Source of the DNA: Adiantum capillus-veneris
Lineage: Eukaryota; Streptophyta; Polypodiopsida; Polypodiales; Pteridaceae
DNA length: 64,000 bases
Reading direction: 5' to 3'
Assembly: GCA_014529385.2 (NCBI GenBank)
Contig: CM043962.1
Span: 54,393,905 to 54,457,904 of the forward strand
The notes beneath the pieces are model-generated. The model was not told the DNA's origin and searched no databases. It saw only the letters and a list, made by a program, of their open reading frames with translations. Within the stretch, counting starts at the first letter, position 1. Each line of letters starts with the position of its first letter. Shown here piece after piece: positions 13,761 to 25,651 of this stretch. The translations under genes were made by a program, and so were the position numbers.

Positions 13761-14902
13761 GTGAGCGGGATAGAAACACACACAACGCCTCTATAATGAT
13801 CCAAAACACACTCTTGGGATGATACACACACACATTATGGGGCACCACTCGGCTTACACAACCAGCCTGGCCGAGACAGGAAACACACAGACGGAGTGAG
13901 AAGAGAGAGATTTCCCACTTGCCCACTCAACACTCACACATACACACTCACACACACTCTCTCAATTCAGCTCAAAGGAGGAAAATTGCTGTTTTTTAGA
14001 CTCAATGAAGCTCAGCCCAACACCAATGGGTCAAATAGTTTACACAGTATTGAGGAAATACACCAGATACAACTACAAAGTTAAGCAGAGGCTTCACTCA
14101 CCGGAGAAGATTACACAGAAAAATAGCAGAAAAAGAGTGAGGAATTTGGAAAAATGGACAGCGCCATCGCGTCCAAAACGGCCCAAAACCCCAGTCTACA
14201 ATGTCAAAGTGCTCAAATCCAACCTCGGATGAGCAGTTTACGGCCAAAACAGACTCCAAAATGGGCAAAAAACACAGTTGCGGCTGCTCCTCCTCTCTTC
14301 TCCACGTTTTTTCTGGTCTTCTCTCAGTTTTTTTCAGTCCCACACTTAGCTTTATTACTTGGGCACCCTTGGCCTTTTAGATGACCTTAAACTGATCCCG
14401 AACAGGCCAAAAACTGACTTCGTAGTGCATAGTTGTCACCTTTTTGCATCATCCGCACACATGGCACTCAGCTTTTTTCAATAATGCATCCCGCCACCAT
14501 GTGAAGTGGCCCCAGAATATGGTCCTCATGATGACCTTTCTGCATAATTATCACAAGAAAACATCCATGTTGTGTCCATACTCATCCACGTACAAGTATT
14601 GACCCCATTCGGCCTCCTGACGCCACTAGATGCCATCCGACGCAACTGCTTACCTCATGTCGTCGGCCCGCGGATAGCTTCCTCAAGAAGTTTTACGCGC
14701 TACCAAATCCTCCTTATTGTAGGAAAAACACACTAGTACTGATAATAGTGAAAATCGCTGCACTATGTACACCCTATCCTACTTGTACACACGTGGGCCC
14801 CATGTAACCACCTGGCTATGGAAATTGGGTAATCCTTTATTCGATGCACCATGCATGTGTATGTACATATGCGCAATCCCTTGCTCAGAAAAACTCCTGA
14901 CA
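13761..14902 (-). repeat. 3' LTR of element B
   Basis: The segment begins GTGAGCGGGAT and ends ACTCCTGACA on the plus strand, 1,142 bp. It matches 21328-22468 nearly base for base. With the TSD set at ACGGT, the outer end on the minus strand is CTCAC rather than a canonical CA; TG is present at the other end. Confidence 0.92.
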
Positions 14903-14921
14903 TAATTTGCCCATCCCCTAG
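14903..14921 (-). other. Polypurine-rich tract of element B
   Basis: The minus strand reads CTAGGGGATGGGCAAATTA just before the TGTCAGGAG start of the 3' LTR. It is purine-rich with a T-containing end, and its position fits plus-strand priming. Confidence 0.5.
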
Positions 14922-14930
14922 CCTGCTAGA

Positions 14931-16532
14931 TCATTCATGATCAGCAGCAGCAAAGAGAGATGTGAGACTCGCCGCATCACAGGTCTCCTCATCCTTCACC
15001 AACATTGCTTGCTCCACATACAGCTCATCTTGATCCACCATCATCAATCTAGCATGATACAATTTAAGACGCAATCCATTTACCCTTGACTTATGTAGAA
15101 CACCATCCAGGTTAGCCAGCTGATATGTGCCATTTGGAAAACACTCCACTACCTTAAAAGGGCCTTCCCACTTAATTTGAAACTTCTTTTGGAAGGTGTT
15201 GTCCAGCTTACTGTTGTAGCGCAAAACCAAGTCATGCTTCTTGATACCCTTACTTTTGACCTTTTCATTTATCTTTGCCAAAGCCTTATCCTGCATCTGC
15301 CCATAATGCTCCAATGCGCTGATCCTATCCAACTGGACCTCTTGTAACTGCAAGAGCCTCTCTTTGAATGCATCACTAGGAGGCCCAAGCAACTTCTCTA
15401 ACATCTTGACCGCAGGCAACTCTTCCTCCACATGCAATAGTGCTTCCTTTCCATACACCAAATGAAATGGAGTAAACCCTGTACCTGTCTTCATCGAAGT
15501 ACGGTAAGCCCATAATGCACTAGGCAATTCCAAATCCCAATTCTTTCCTTGGTACTCTGTCACTTTCGAAAGAATCTGTACCAACTCACCATTGAATCTT
15601 TCATTTAAGCCATTACACTGTGGGTAATAAGGAGTGGTATGCTCGTGCCTAATCTTCATATTTGCACATAAAAAATCTAGCAGTTTAGCTCTAAAGCCAG
15701 GCCCCTTATCTGAAAGTAGCTCCAGTGGCACCCCAAACTTGCAACATATTTCATCATACACAAATTTTGCCACATCCTTTGCAGTGATTTGTTTTACTGC
15801 TATAGCCTCTGCCCATCTAGAAAGATAGTCCACTGCCATCAAAATATAGCTTTTGCCCCTACTTGTGATAGGTAACGGGCCTATTGCATCAATCCCCCAC
15901 TTTTCAAACACATCAAACGCCATAATGGTTTTTCGTAGCTCTGGCTTCAACACTCTCTTCCCAAATGCTTGACACCTATTGCAAGACCTACACCAATGGT
16001 GAACATCCTTGTGCAAACTAGGCCATACATACCCCTCTTGCAAAATCTTATGCAAGGTGATCTTTAGAGCAAAATGGCCACCACATGCGCCTTCATGATT
16101 CTCTTCCAACACTCTGTAAAGCTCCTCCCGCCAAGGTACACGTCTCAACACGAGATCAGCCCCTTTCTTGTATAAGAAATCACCAATCAATTTGTACATG
16201 TATGCTCTACGCACAAAGCCATACTTCTTAGACTTCTGAATCTCCTTTGGAATGATTCTTGTTAGCAAAAACTCCTCTTCTTGAGCCAAACTTTCCCGGC
16301 CATGATAAAGAGGTAAAGTGGTCCTCAACAAAAATAGCTCCCCAATCATGCTTTGAGCTGCTTCATGTGCCTCTCCATTTAGAGCATGTTCAATGTGTCT
16401 GATGCTCCATGCTTCAAACTTTTTTAACAGGCCTTTAATTCTGAAGCACATTTCCTTCAATGAGGTGTTGTTGCTCTTCCACACACCCAGCACTTGCTTC
16501 ACCACTAACAAGGCATCACCTTTTATGCTCAA
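14931..16532 (-). pseudogene. Element B second RNase H (part) and integrase
   Basis: This is a 533-residue minus-strand frame. It opens with the archaeal-type RNase H (IKGDALLVVKQVLG; HALNGEAHEAAQS). The integrase zinc site follows (HEGACGGHF ... CNRCQ, residues about 145-190), then the DDE core (WGIDAIGPL near 213, LSDKGPGF near 275, NGLNERFNGE near 310). The C-terminal segment carries VLRYNSKLDNTFQKKF and KWEGPFKVVE. The integrase inserts the cDNA. The frame belongs to the same polyprotein as the adjoining 1,109-residue frame. Confidence 0.9.
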
Positions 16533-19500
16533 CCTTCGAACCCGGCTTCCAGAGTAGCATATTCAGCCTCATTGTTACTATGAGCATCCAATTTGAACCC
16601 TCTCTTGCATACTAGCTTCCCCTCTGGATAATAAAGTGCTATACCCCCTGAAGCTGCATCATGGCTCTTTCTGTATGAACCACCAAAGAACAACACATGT
16701 GCATTGCTGATCTGTGGCACTTCTTCAACTACCTTTCTCACCACCTCTTCCTTAACAATAAGGGGATTCTCCTTGTAGGTCAACAAATCAGCTAGGGTAG
16801 CCCTTGTACTATCTTCCACTAGAAAAGAGAACTCAAACTCTTGCAGCTCAATTACCCATTTCTTCACCACATTTGACATGTTAGTACCATTAATTAATTG
16901 TGGAAAAAAGTCATAACTCATCAAGAAAACAAAAGGCCGTGGTAGCAAGTAATGACGAAATCGTCGACAAGCAAATATTACACTGGCCATCACTAGCTCT
17001 ACTTTCGAGAATTTTCTCTCTACTACCAGCTTCACACGGCTTGCACAATACACTGGCCTCATATAATGGCTGCCCTTCCCCTTTTGCAATAGCATGGCTC
17101 CAATGGCATCCTCCCCTAGTGATGGATTTACATAAAACACTTGCTCCCAATCAAGAGCCTGCATGGCTGACAACCCCCCTAACACCTCTTTCACCTCTTG
17201 AAACACTTCTTCATAGTTTTCATGCCATTGCAATCGATCATGCTTTGCCACTTGTTGTAATGGATAAAGAATCTGAGAAGACAATGGAATAAACCTTGCC
17301 ATGTACTTCACTTTGTGTATAAAGGTTGCCAATTGCTTCGTACTCGTAGGTGATGGAAGAAGAATAATAGATTTAACCTTGTCTGGATCAGCCTCAATGC
17401 CATTTTCTGACACCATGTGGCCCAATAACTTCACCCTTGGCTGTGCTAGATGAAATTTCTTTGGATTTAGTTGTCCTCCACATTCATCATATCGAGCCAA
17501 TACCATCTGGAGCTTCTCATGGTGTTCATCCCTGCTGCTATAAACACAGAAGTCATCCATAAAAGCTTTAACACAACTACCAATGAATGGTTCCAACACC
17601 CAATTTGCTCTCTCTTGATAGAAGGAAGGTCCATTTGCAAACCCAAATGGCAATACTGTGTAGCAATAGCAGCCCCATGGCGTAATAAAAGTTGTCTTTG
17701 TGCGGTCTTTAAGAGCAATCTTCAATTGAAAATAACCTGAAAAACCATCACACACACTGTACCTCTCATAACCTGCCACTGAATCCAAAATCTTATCAAT
17801 GAATGGAAGAGGATATGGGTTCTTCTTAGTGGCTGCGTTTAAGGGTTTACAATCTACCCAAATTCTCCACTTCCCATCCTTCTTTGGACTGACTACAACT
17901 GGACTCACCCATTCTGTGGTCTCCACAGGGACTATGAACCCTGCCTTCAATAACTTGTCCACCTCTTCTCGCAAGGCTTCCATTTTCTCTTGACCCATCC
18001 TTCTTAGACTTTGCCGCACTGGCTTAGCACCTTCTTTCAACTCTATATGCATCTCTTCGCCCTTGAACCCTCTGATCTCTTCATATGAAGTAATGAACAA
18101 ATCAGGAAAACTAGCCAGCATGTGCAAATATATATCCTTCTCCATAGCTGAGAGGTCTCCACTGATCATTTGTGTCATCAATTCCTGCTTCTTTGACAAC
18201 TCAACCTTGGTTTGCATCAGCCCTTCAATCACTTCATAAGGCCCTTCACTTTCATCTTCAACCTCATTCACAAATGCAACTAAACCAAACTCCTGGATTT
18301 CTTTGTCCATCAAAAGAAATGCAACATCAGCATCCTCATCACTGTTGGTAGTGCTATCATTGTCCTCATCTGTCACTGTGGAAGAGTCTTCATCACTAGA
18401 CTCATTCTCATCTTCATAAAGCTCCTCTAATCGTTTCCTTGTGTCCATATTATAAAGCTTCTTGGTACCTGTCTTTCCATAGAGGCTAATCGTACCATGT
18501 CGCCAATCTTGAACAGCTCCCACTGCACGTAACCATGGTCTGCCCAGTATAATAGGATATGCTCCCAACCCTACTGGCATCACATGAAAATCAACCACTG
18601 CCTTTGCATCATATGCCTCCACTTCTAAGCTCTTTACAACACCCAAGCATTTTACTTTTTGATGGTTTGCCAATCTAATCCGGAAACCTGACACCCCAGC
18701 CACTGTGAGACCCATCTTCTCAATGCATGAGTGTGTTATGACGCATATTTGGGCTCCGCCATCCACATAGCCTTGTCCCAAATTTTTCCTTTTATGCCAC
18801 ACATCTACTATTGGACAAATGTCTGGTAGCTTATCCATTGCCAACACCTTTACTGAACCTCTGTCTGGCTCTTCCTCCATTGGGTTAACCATCCTCTTCC
18901 ACTGTCGCTTTAGCTTAGGCACCATCTCTATAAGCTGCCCAAAAGTAAGATCTGCCTTCTTGCTCGTCAGATCCTCCTTCAAGTCATAGCTTAATTGCCC
19001 ATCCCCTAGTGGAAAATATGAAACATGAAACTTTCGACGAGCTCTCCTTTTCCTCTTGGCCTTGACATCCTCGCCTTCATGGCTCTTTCCTTTCTTCTTA
19101 CTAGGACCTGGGGCACTTCTTCCTTCCTTATCCTCTGTGTTCCTCTTCCCAATAGGCATTACTAATGCATCCTCTAGCTTTGATGCCTTCTCCAAGGTGA
19201 CTACACTTAGCACTTTTGTCTTTCCCTTTTCCTCCTGGGTCAGTCCACTAGTTCCTTCGTCTCCCTTAATTTTGATGCCATAATCATTTGACCTAGTTAG
19301 CACCTGTCTTGGCAATGGATACATGTCTCCCCCCATCCTTGGTGGCTTATCACATTGTGGGCTGATGTGACCCAACTCTCCACAATTATAACATGTGGGC
19401 GGCTGCCTCCAAAACCTACCATTGCTTTGTCCAACACCATTCCTAGGCCTTTCTTCACCTCCTGGCTGATTTGCAAACCTCCCTCGACCTCGATTATTTC

Positions 19501-19858
19501 CCACTTGACCTAGCATGTTTAGGCTGAGATTCTTTATCAAATCTACCATTTGCCTCATGTCTTGCCTTAGCCCATCTTCTTGCACTGCTGTAGTGACCAC
19601 TACTGGCATAACCTGAGTAGTAATAGGAACCACTGGTTCGTGATGAACCCCTGACATGCGACCTTGTAAAGACTCTATAGGCTGAAATTCAGACCTCATG
19701 GGCAAAGACTCCACCCCTAACTGGCTCATTTTTCTCAGCTTCCACTCTTTGTTCCTTGCTACCTCTAGTGCATCTTCATATGTCCTAGGCTTCTTTAGCT
19801 CCACTCTCCAACGTATATTCTCCCAAAGACCAGCCAAGAACCTGTCCTTCTTCATCAT
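16529..19858 (-). pseudogene. Element B gag C-terminus, protease, RT, RNase H
   Basis: This is a 1,109-residue open frame on the minus strand. It holds the gag C-terminal part and a CCHC knuckle CYNCGELGHISPQC (about 157-170). A Lys/Arg-rich stretch precedes the protease, whose active-site motif is VDGGAQICVI (about 363), with IILGRPWLRA further on. An acidic linker follows, then RT (VCDGFSGYFQ near 700; FMDDFCVYS near 767). The Ty3 RNase H is near 915, and the second RNase H starts near 1,056 (FGGSYRKSHDAASGG). The Asp-Gly-Gly protease site is shared with elements A and H, so it is a lineage trait rather than damage. Confidence 0.92.
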
Positions 19859-19891
19859 GTCAGGCGGGGGTACCTGTGGTGCTAAGGCCTT

Positions 19892-20332
19892 TCACATTCG
19901 CTCCCATGCCAATGAAAACTTACGTATGTACGCATCTACTGGCTCACCTTCCTTTTGCACCAAAGTCTGTACTTCTTGCCACACTTTGTTAGGATCTTCT
20001 ATCTTCACAAACTCCACTTCCAACCCATGTCGTAGATTGTCCCAACTTAACCTTACAGGTGGATCAGCTACACGCAACTCCTCTTCAAATGCTTTAGACC
20101 AAACTCGTGCATCACTGTTCAAACAAATTTGGAGAAGACGTAACATCTATGCAGGGTCATGAATCTGGTTGCTAATGCAGGCAACCTCCATCTTTTCCAA
20201 AAATTCTTCCACATATTCATCACTTCTTCCATGAAACTCTGGATAAGAGAAAGCCATGGCTACCCAAGTTTCAATGCTTTGAGAACCCCTTTGAACACAC
20301 GTGCAAGAACCCCAAAACTTTTGACTACCCAA
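19892..20332 (-). pseudogene. Element B gag N-terminal part
   Basis: The minus-strand frame has VAMAFSYPEFHGRSDEYVE near its start, then the capsid-like helical region (ARVWSKAFEEE, PVDAYIRKFSLAWERM). It matches the gag of element I at 50428 (MAFSYPEFHGRSGEDAE). It is separated from the long frame to its left by a break and should be read as a fossil gag. Confidence 0.85.
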
Positions 20333-20368
20333 TGCCCAGAAACTTCAATGGAGCTCAACTTTAGATAA

Positions 20369-21327
20369 GGACAAACACATGCACATCAAATGAGTCTTCA
20401 TTGTTGATCATCGGAATTACAACAGGCAAAGGACATTCCAAGATCTCTCGTAATCTTCTTGGCTCGAACATAAAGACTATGCGCTGCTAGAAAAAAATCT
20501 TCCTGGACACATGAACGTTTATCTGGATTCTTTGAGTTAAATGAAATGGAGTGAATTGAGGGCCATTTTGATCATCCATTAAAGCCAACCATGAAACTCC
20601 CAAGAAGGCACACCTGACTTAACCTCTGATTTTGCCAAAATTTCAGCAGCATAACAACATAAATGGCTCAAAAGACCAAGAAACCAGCCATCATAACTTG
20701 GAAAAATTTTGACAGAGTTTCCCCAGAAGTAGAGCAGTAGGAACCCAAAATATAGACTGTATATGTATGCATAAACTGCCAACAATAGAACTCGAGCATC
20801 AAGTAGGACTCACTAGTACATAGCCTATGGCAAGGTCACAAAAAGGGTGCTCCAGCTACCTCTATCATCGAAAGGATCTCTACATTTGAGAATCCCCCAG
20901 CTCAATAAAAACCTCACGCTATCGACCCTCACACGAAGGCTAATGCAAATCGCGTATAGTCAAGTCTCAGAAATGACTATCTTCCAGACCAAGTCTCAGA
21001 AATAGCTGGGACTACCAAATAAAACCAAGTATGGCTCCACAAATGCGTACAATGGTAGTTTCCACAAGTAACGTACAATCCAACAGACAATGCGCTCAAA
21101 TAGGCGCCAAGTGATGCATACCCACAACAACTGCAAGTGACATCACTGCTAGTATATCACTGTACTCCAGCTACCTGTACCTGTGTGAATCACCTATACC
21201 TGTACCTGTCCCTGTAACCTGTAACCTGTAGCCCCGAATCTGCAACCTGCAACCTGTAATCGCGAAGCTCGAAGCTCGAAGCAGAAGGTACTCGAAGAAG
21301 ATCCTCCGTGGGGGCGCCAAAAGAATG
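20369..21327 (-). other. Element B leader with primer site and short ORFs
   Basis: The primer-binding site (minus strand TTGGCGCCCCCACGGAGG) is at 21302-21320, a few bases inside the LTR. The leader then holds hexamer-like repeats (21170-21260), a 68-residue hydrophobic ORF (20785-20579) and, near 20580-20380, a relic of the conserved leader ORF found intact at 50083-50325. It is about 1 kb long, so the distance from primer site to gag is unusually large. Confidence 0.75.
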
Positions 21328-22468
21328 GTGAGCGGGATGGGAACACACACAACGCCTCTATAATGACCCGAAACACACTCTTGGGATGATACACACACAC
21401 ATTATGGGGCACCACTCGGCTTACACAACCAGCCTGGCCGAGACAGGAAACACACAGACGGAGCGAGAAGAGAGAGATTTCCCACTTGCCCACTCAACAC
21501 TCACAAATACACACTCACACACACACTCTCAATTTAGCTCAAAGGAGGAAAATTGCTGTTTTTTAGACTCAATGAAGCTCAGCCCAACACCAATGGGTCA
21601 AATAGTTTACACAGTATAGAGGAAATACACCAGATACAACTACAAAGTTAAGCAGAGGCTTCACTCACCGGAGAAGATTACACAGAAAAATAGCAGAAAA
21701 AGAGTGAGGAATTTGGCAAAATGGACAGCGCCATCGCGTCCGAAACGGCCCAAAACCCCAGTCTACAATGTCAAAGTGCTCAAATCCAACCTCGGATGAG
21801 CAGTTTACGGCCAAAACAGACTCCAAAATGGGCAAAAAACACAGTTGCGGCTGCTCCTCCTCTCTTCTCCACGTTTTTTCTGGTCTTCTCTCAGTTTTTT
21901 CAGTCCCACACTTAGCTTTATTACTTGGGCACCCTTGGCCTTTTAGATGACCTCAAACTGACCCCGAACAGGCCAAAAACTGACCACGTAGTGCATAGTT
22001 GTCACCTTTTTGCATCATCCGCACACCTGGCACTCAGCTTTTTTCAATAATGCATCCCACCACCATGTGAAGTGGCCCCAGAATATGGTCCTCATGATGA
22101 CCTTTCTACATAATTATCACAAGAAAACATCCACATTGTGTCCATACTCATCCACGTGCAAGTATTGACCCCATTCGGCCTCTTGACGCCACTAGATGCC
22201 ATTCGACGCACCTGCTTACCTCATGTCGTCGGCCCGCGGATAGCTTCCTCGAGAAGTTTTACGCGCTACCAAATCCTTCTTATTGTAGGAAAAACACACT
22301 AGTACTGATAATAGTGAAAATCGATGCACTATGTACACCCTGTCCTACCTGTACACACGTGGGCCCCACGTAACCACCTGGCTATGGAAATTGGGTAATC
22401 CTTTATTCGATGCACCATGCATGTGTATGTACATATGCGCAATCCCTTGCTCAGAAAAACTCCTGACA
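21328..22468 (-). repeat. 5' LTR of element B
   Basis: This 1,141-bp partner of 13761-14902 has the same ends (GTGAGCGGG ... CTCCTGACA). It differs from the partner by scattered substitutions only, clustered in the first 60 bp, consistent with a fairly recent insertion. Confidence 0.92.
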
Positions 22469-22473
22469 ACGGT

Positions 22474-24858
22474 AATCCACACACACCCTCCACTTGCCCT
22501 TTTTTCTTAGGAGTGACAACAATGGGAGAGACCCACTCTGAATTCTCCACTGGATAAATGAAACCTGCTGCTAGAAGCGTTCTTACCTCCTTGAGTAAAG
22601 CCTGCTCCTTGATGACTCCTAGCCTTCGTAGCTTCTGAGCCTTAGGTGTGGCCTCTAGCTTCAACTCAATTTTGTGTTGAACAACATCTACTCCACGCAC
22701 ATCGGTGTAGTCTTTAGCAAAAAGCCTAGGAAATTTCCTTAACACACCTTTGAGCTTCTCTCTTTCATCCTTTGTAAGTGTTGTAAAAAACATACCTTCT
22801 AGCATTCTTTCATCTTCCACTTTTTGGTTCTCTTGATTACCTACCTCTTCCAAACCTCGACAAGAGGTCTCCTGGTTGTTTGGCTTAAAACTTACCCCCA
22901 TGACCTCAATGGAAGACTCCTCTTCAGTAATGCTGCCGCTACTTTCTTCTTCTAAAGTGTTATCAGTCCAATCTTCTTCCGTCTCACTTTGAGATGATTC
23001 TTCATGGAGCTCCTCTTGGCGTTGCTCCTTCATGTCAAAGACAACCTTATTATGATTGTCATTCCTACAAATTAGCTTTCCACTCTCCCAATCCTGCAAA
23101 GCTCGCATTTTCATTAGCCATGGTCTTCCTAGGATAAATGGGTAACCATTTCCTTTGGTAGACATGACATAGAAATCCACTGCCTTCTTAATGCCAAAGG
23201 CCTCCACAAAAAATTTTTTACAAATGTCTATGCACCTAGCCTTGCTATTGTTTGCCATCTTGACTTTAATTTCAGGTGTCTCATGGATGTGCATGCCTAG
23301 TCTTTGCATGAGCCCCTCTGTCATGATGCAAATTTGTACACCCCCATCCACTAGACCTTTCCTAACCAATCTTCCTTTGATGTAATAATCTAGCATAGGT
23401 GTAATATCCTCGTTCATTTCAACATGTGCAATTTTTACAACAGGAACACTCTCTTTTACCTTTCTCCTAGTGCTAACTACCTTTGTTAAATCCCTCCTAA
23501 CTTGTGGGCATAATGCAAGAAACTGAGGCCATGAGATATCAGGACCCTTACCTCGCATGTCTTCCAACAGGTTGTATGGAGCCATACCATGTCCAAGAGG
23601 GAAGTCTTGGAGATTGATACGACGTCGAGTCCTCTTAGCTACCTTGGTCTCCTTTGCCTTCTTGCCTCGTCCATGGTCACTCTGTGATGTGACACCTTCT
23701 TTCTCTTTACCTTTTCCTCGGCGGCCGCGCTTAATGCCATTTGCTTCTACTCCTTGTGGAGGTGTTCTTGGTCCATTTGGTCTTTGTAGAAGCCTTGGTT
23801 GTTGACGAGTTCCTTCACTTGCATTCATCACTGGGTAATTCAAGTTAGGTCTCCCTGGCTCCCCACGAGGCCAAGGACAATTATACATCCCATGTCCAGA
23901 CTCACCGCAATTCCAACATTGCAAGACTCTCCTAGGTCGTGAATCTCTCTCTTCAGACTTCTTTGCTTGTCCCTTTGGACCTATAGCTTGCGCAAGGTGA
24001 ATTGACAGGCTGCTTAAAGATTCATTTAACTTCTCAATCACTTCCGCCGTTACCTCAGGAAGCTCCCAAGATGTTGATGCTTGTGACTTACCTTTGGGTC
24101 TAAGACCTTCTATTGGAACCTCCCCCCTTAAGCACTTGAGTTTCCTATATTTCTCAGCAGCCCTAGTTTCAGCTGCATCAAAGGTAGCAGGTGCACCCAC
24201 CTCAACTTTTACCTTAAGGTCAAGTAAGAGTCCGGATATGAACCTCTCCTTCTTTAGAAATTCTGCACCATCACCAGGGTTAGCAGCATTTCTCACCCAT
24301 ACAAGCCAAATACGTAGAAACTCTTGTTTATACATGTAGTAGTCATCTAAGTCTTTTTGTTTGTGAGAAACAATGTCTTGCTATGAACCTCTCCTTCTTT
24401 AGAAATTCTGCACCATCACTAGGGTTAGCAACATTTCGTATCCATAGAGCCCAAAGACGTAGGAACTCTTGCTTGTACAAGTAGTAGTCGTCTAAATCTT
24501 TTTGCTTATGAGAAACAATGTCTTGCCATAGTTTTTGAGTGTTTTGGGGATCAAAGAAGTACCTCTTAAAATGATTCACAACTTCTGTGTAACTCCCTTT
24601 AACTTCCTCAGGCAAAGAGTCAAACCAAGTGCTAGCATCTTTCCTAAGGACCACCTCAAACATTTCTACACATTCTTGATCAGTTACTATCCTCTTGATA
24701 CGACAAGACATCTTGAAATTTGTTAAAAACAATTCTGCATCCTCTCTAGGCTCTCCAAAGAAAAGAGGATATCCAGAGATTTGGCGTTGGCTCTCCATTG
24801 AATTGATTTCAAAGTGACGCACGTTTTTGTTTTTTCTTTCTTTAAAATATTTACACAA
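22474..24858 (-). pseudogene. Element A gag-protease relic
   Basis: On the minus strand gag begins near 24798 (MESQRQISGYPLFF). The capsid-like region includes RKDASTWFDSLPEEVKG. A CCHC knuckle, CWNCGESGHGMYNC, lies near 23880-23920, then a basic linker and a protease with LVDGGVQICIM (near 23340) and FILGRPWLMKM (near 23110). An acidic linker leads into the RT start, which is cut by element B at 22468. It is closely similar to the open frame at 61882-64000 and carries a few breaks. Confidence 0.9.
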
Positions 24859-25326
24859 TAATATTTTCTAAATTGCAATCTATTTCTACAACAAAATAAA
24901 ATATTCACATCAAATGACCTATGATAATCAATAAGAGGTAGGATGACAAGGTTTGGTGACACGAGAATTTCTCCTACTCTTTGGGCACCAAACATGAACA
25001 CCATACGTTGATTTTTCTACTAATTGCAATGTTTACTCTAATGTGTGGAGTGAAATGGAAGGGGAAAACCTCTATTCCTGGGCCATTATCCATGGTCTAT
25101 GCATGCCCTAATTCTTAAAACAAAACAAAAATATAGACGTCCAGACTAAGGTCGTACCTAATGAGAGGCAAAATAAAGGATTTACTGAAGCGTTTAACTC
25201 GGCCAACCTAAGAGGACCTAAAATTCTACGAATTACACATTGAAATTGCAACTTAGTACTAACAATTATGTGTACCTTTTGCCTTGCAATGGGAATGAAG
25301 CGATCATACAAATTCTCGTGATTCAT
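24723..25326 (-). pseudogene. Element A duplicated leader ORFs
   Basis: Two short minus-strand ORFs lie between primer site and gag: 25326-25108 (MNHENLYDRF start) and 25004-24723 (MVFMFGAQRVGEIL start). They correspond one to one to the ORFs at 61345-61557 and 61579-61797 in element H. In this older copy their ends are altered. The two ORFs resemble each other (VNP.[IF]LPLI.Y and SFDV-like tail), pointing to an old duplication. Confidence 0.6.
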
Positions 25327-25377
25327 GAAAACTACTTGACTATGCTAAAGGTTGATTCTACACAAAAATACACAAGC

Positions 25378-25397
25378 CGTCCTCCGTGGGGGCACCA
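25378..25397 (-). other. Primer-binding site of element A
   Basis: The minus strand reads TTGGTGCCCCCACGGAGGA directly inside the 5' LTR. The same string occurs inside the LTRs of H (61271) and I (49367). I could not assign the tRNA. Confidence 0.7.
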
Positions 25398-25400
25398 ATT

Positions 25401-25569
25401 TGAGGCGGTCCGGAGCGGGCAATAAGAAGAGTGGCTCTAAGCACCCTTCTAGGCTCCCGTGCTTCTCAATTGGGTTGGGGTTGAAACAAACAATAAACAC
25501 ACACAGACCCGCAACCTAACCCTACACAAATTTGGGGCACCACCTAGTTTTGGATGCAAACTAGCACGC

Positions 25570-25651
<82 letters not shown>

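Larger units (their letters stand above)
13761..22468 (-). mobile_element. Tat-like Ty3 element B, nested in A
   Basis: B is 8,708 bp with 1.14-kb LTRs at both ends and the perfect 5-bp duplication ACGGT at 13756-13760 and 22469-22473. The A sequences on the two sides are the two halves of one RT region. B is therefore the youngest member of the left nest. Its order on the minus strand is 5' LTR, primer site, leader, gag, PR, RT, two RNase H domains, integrase, polypurine tract, 3' LTR. It looks nearly whole, with only a few breaks. Confidence 0.95.
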
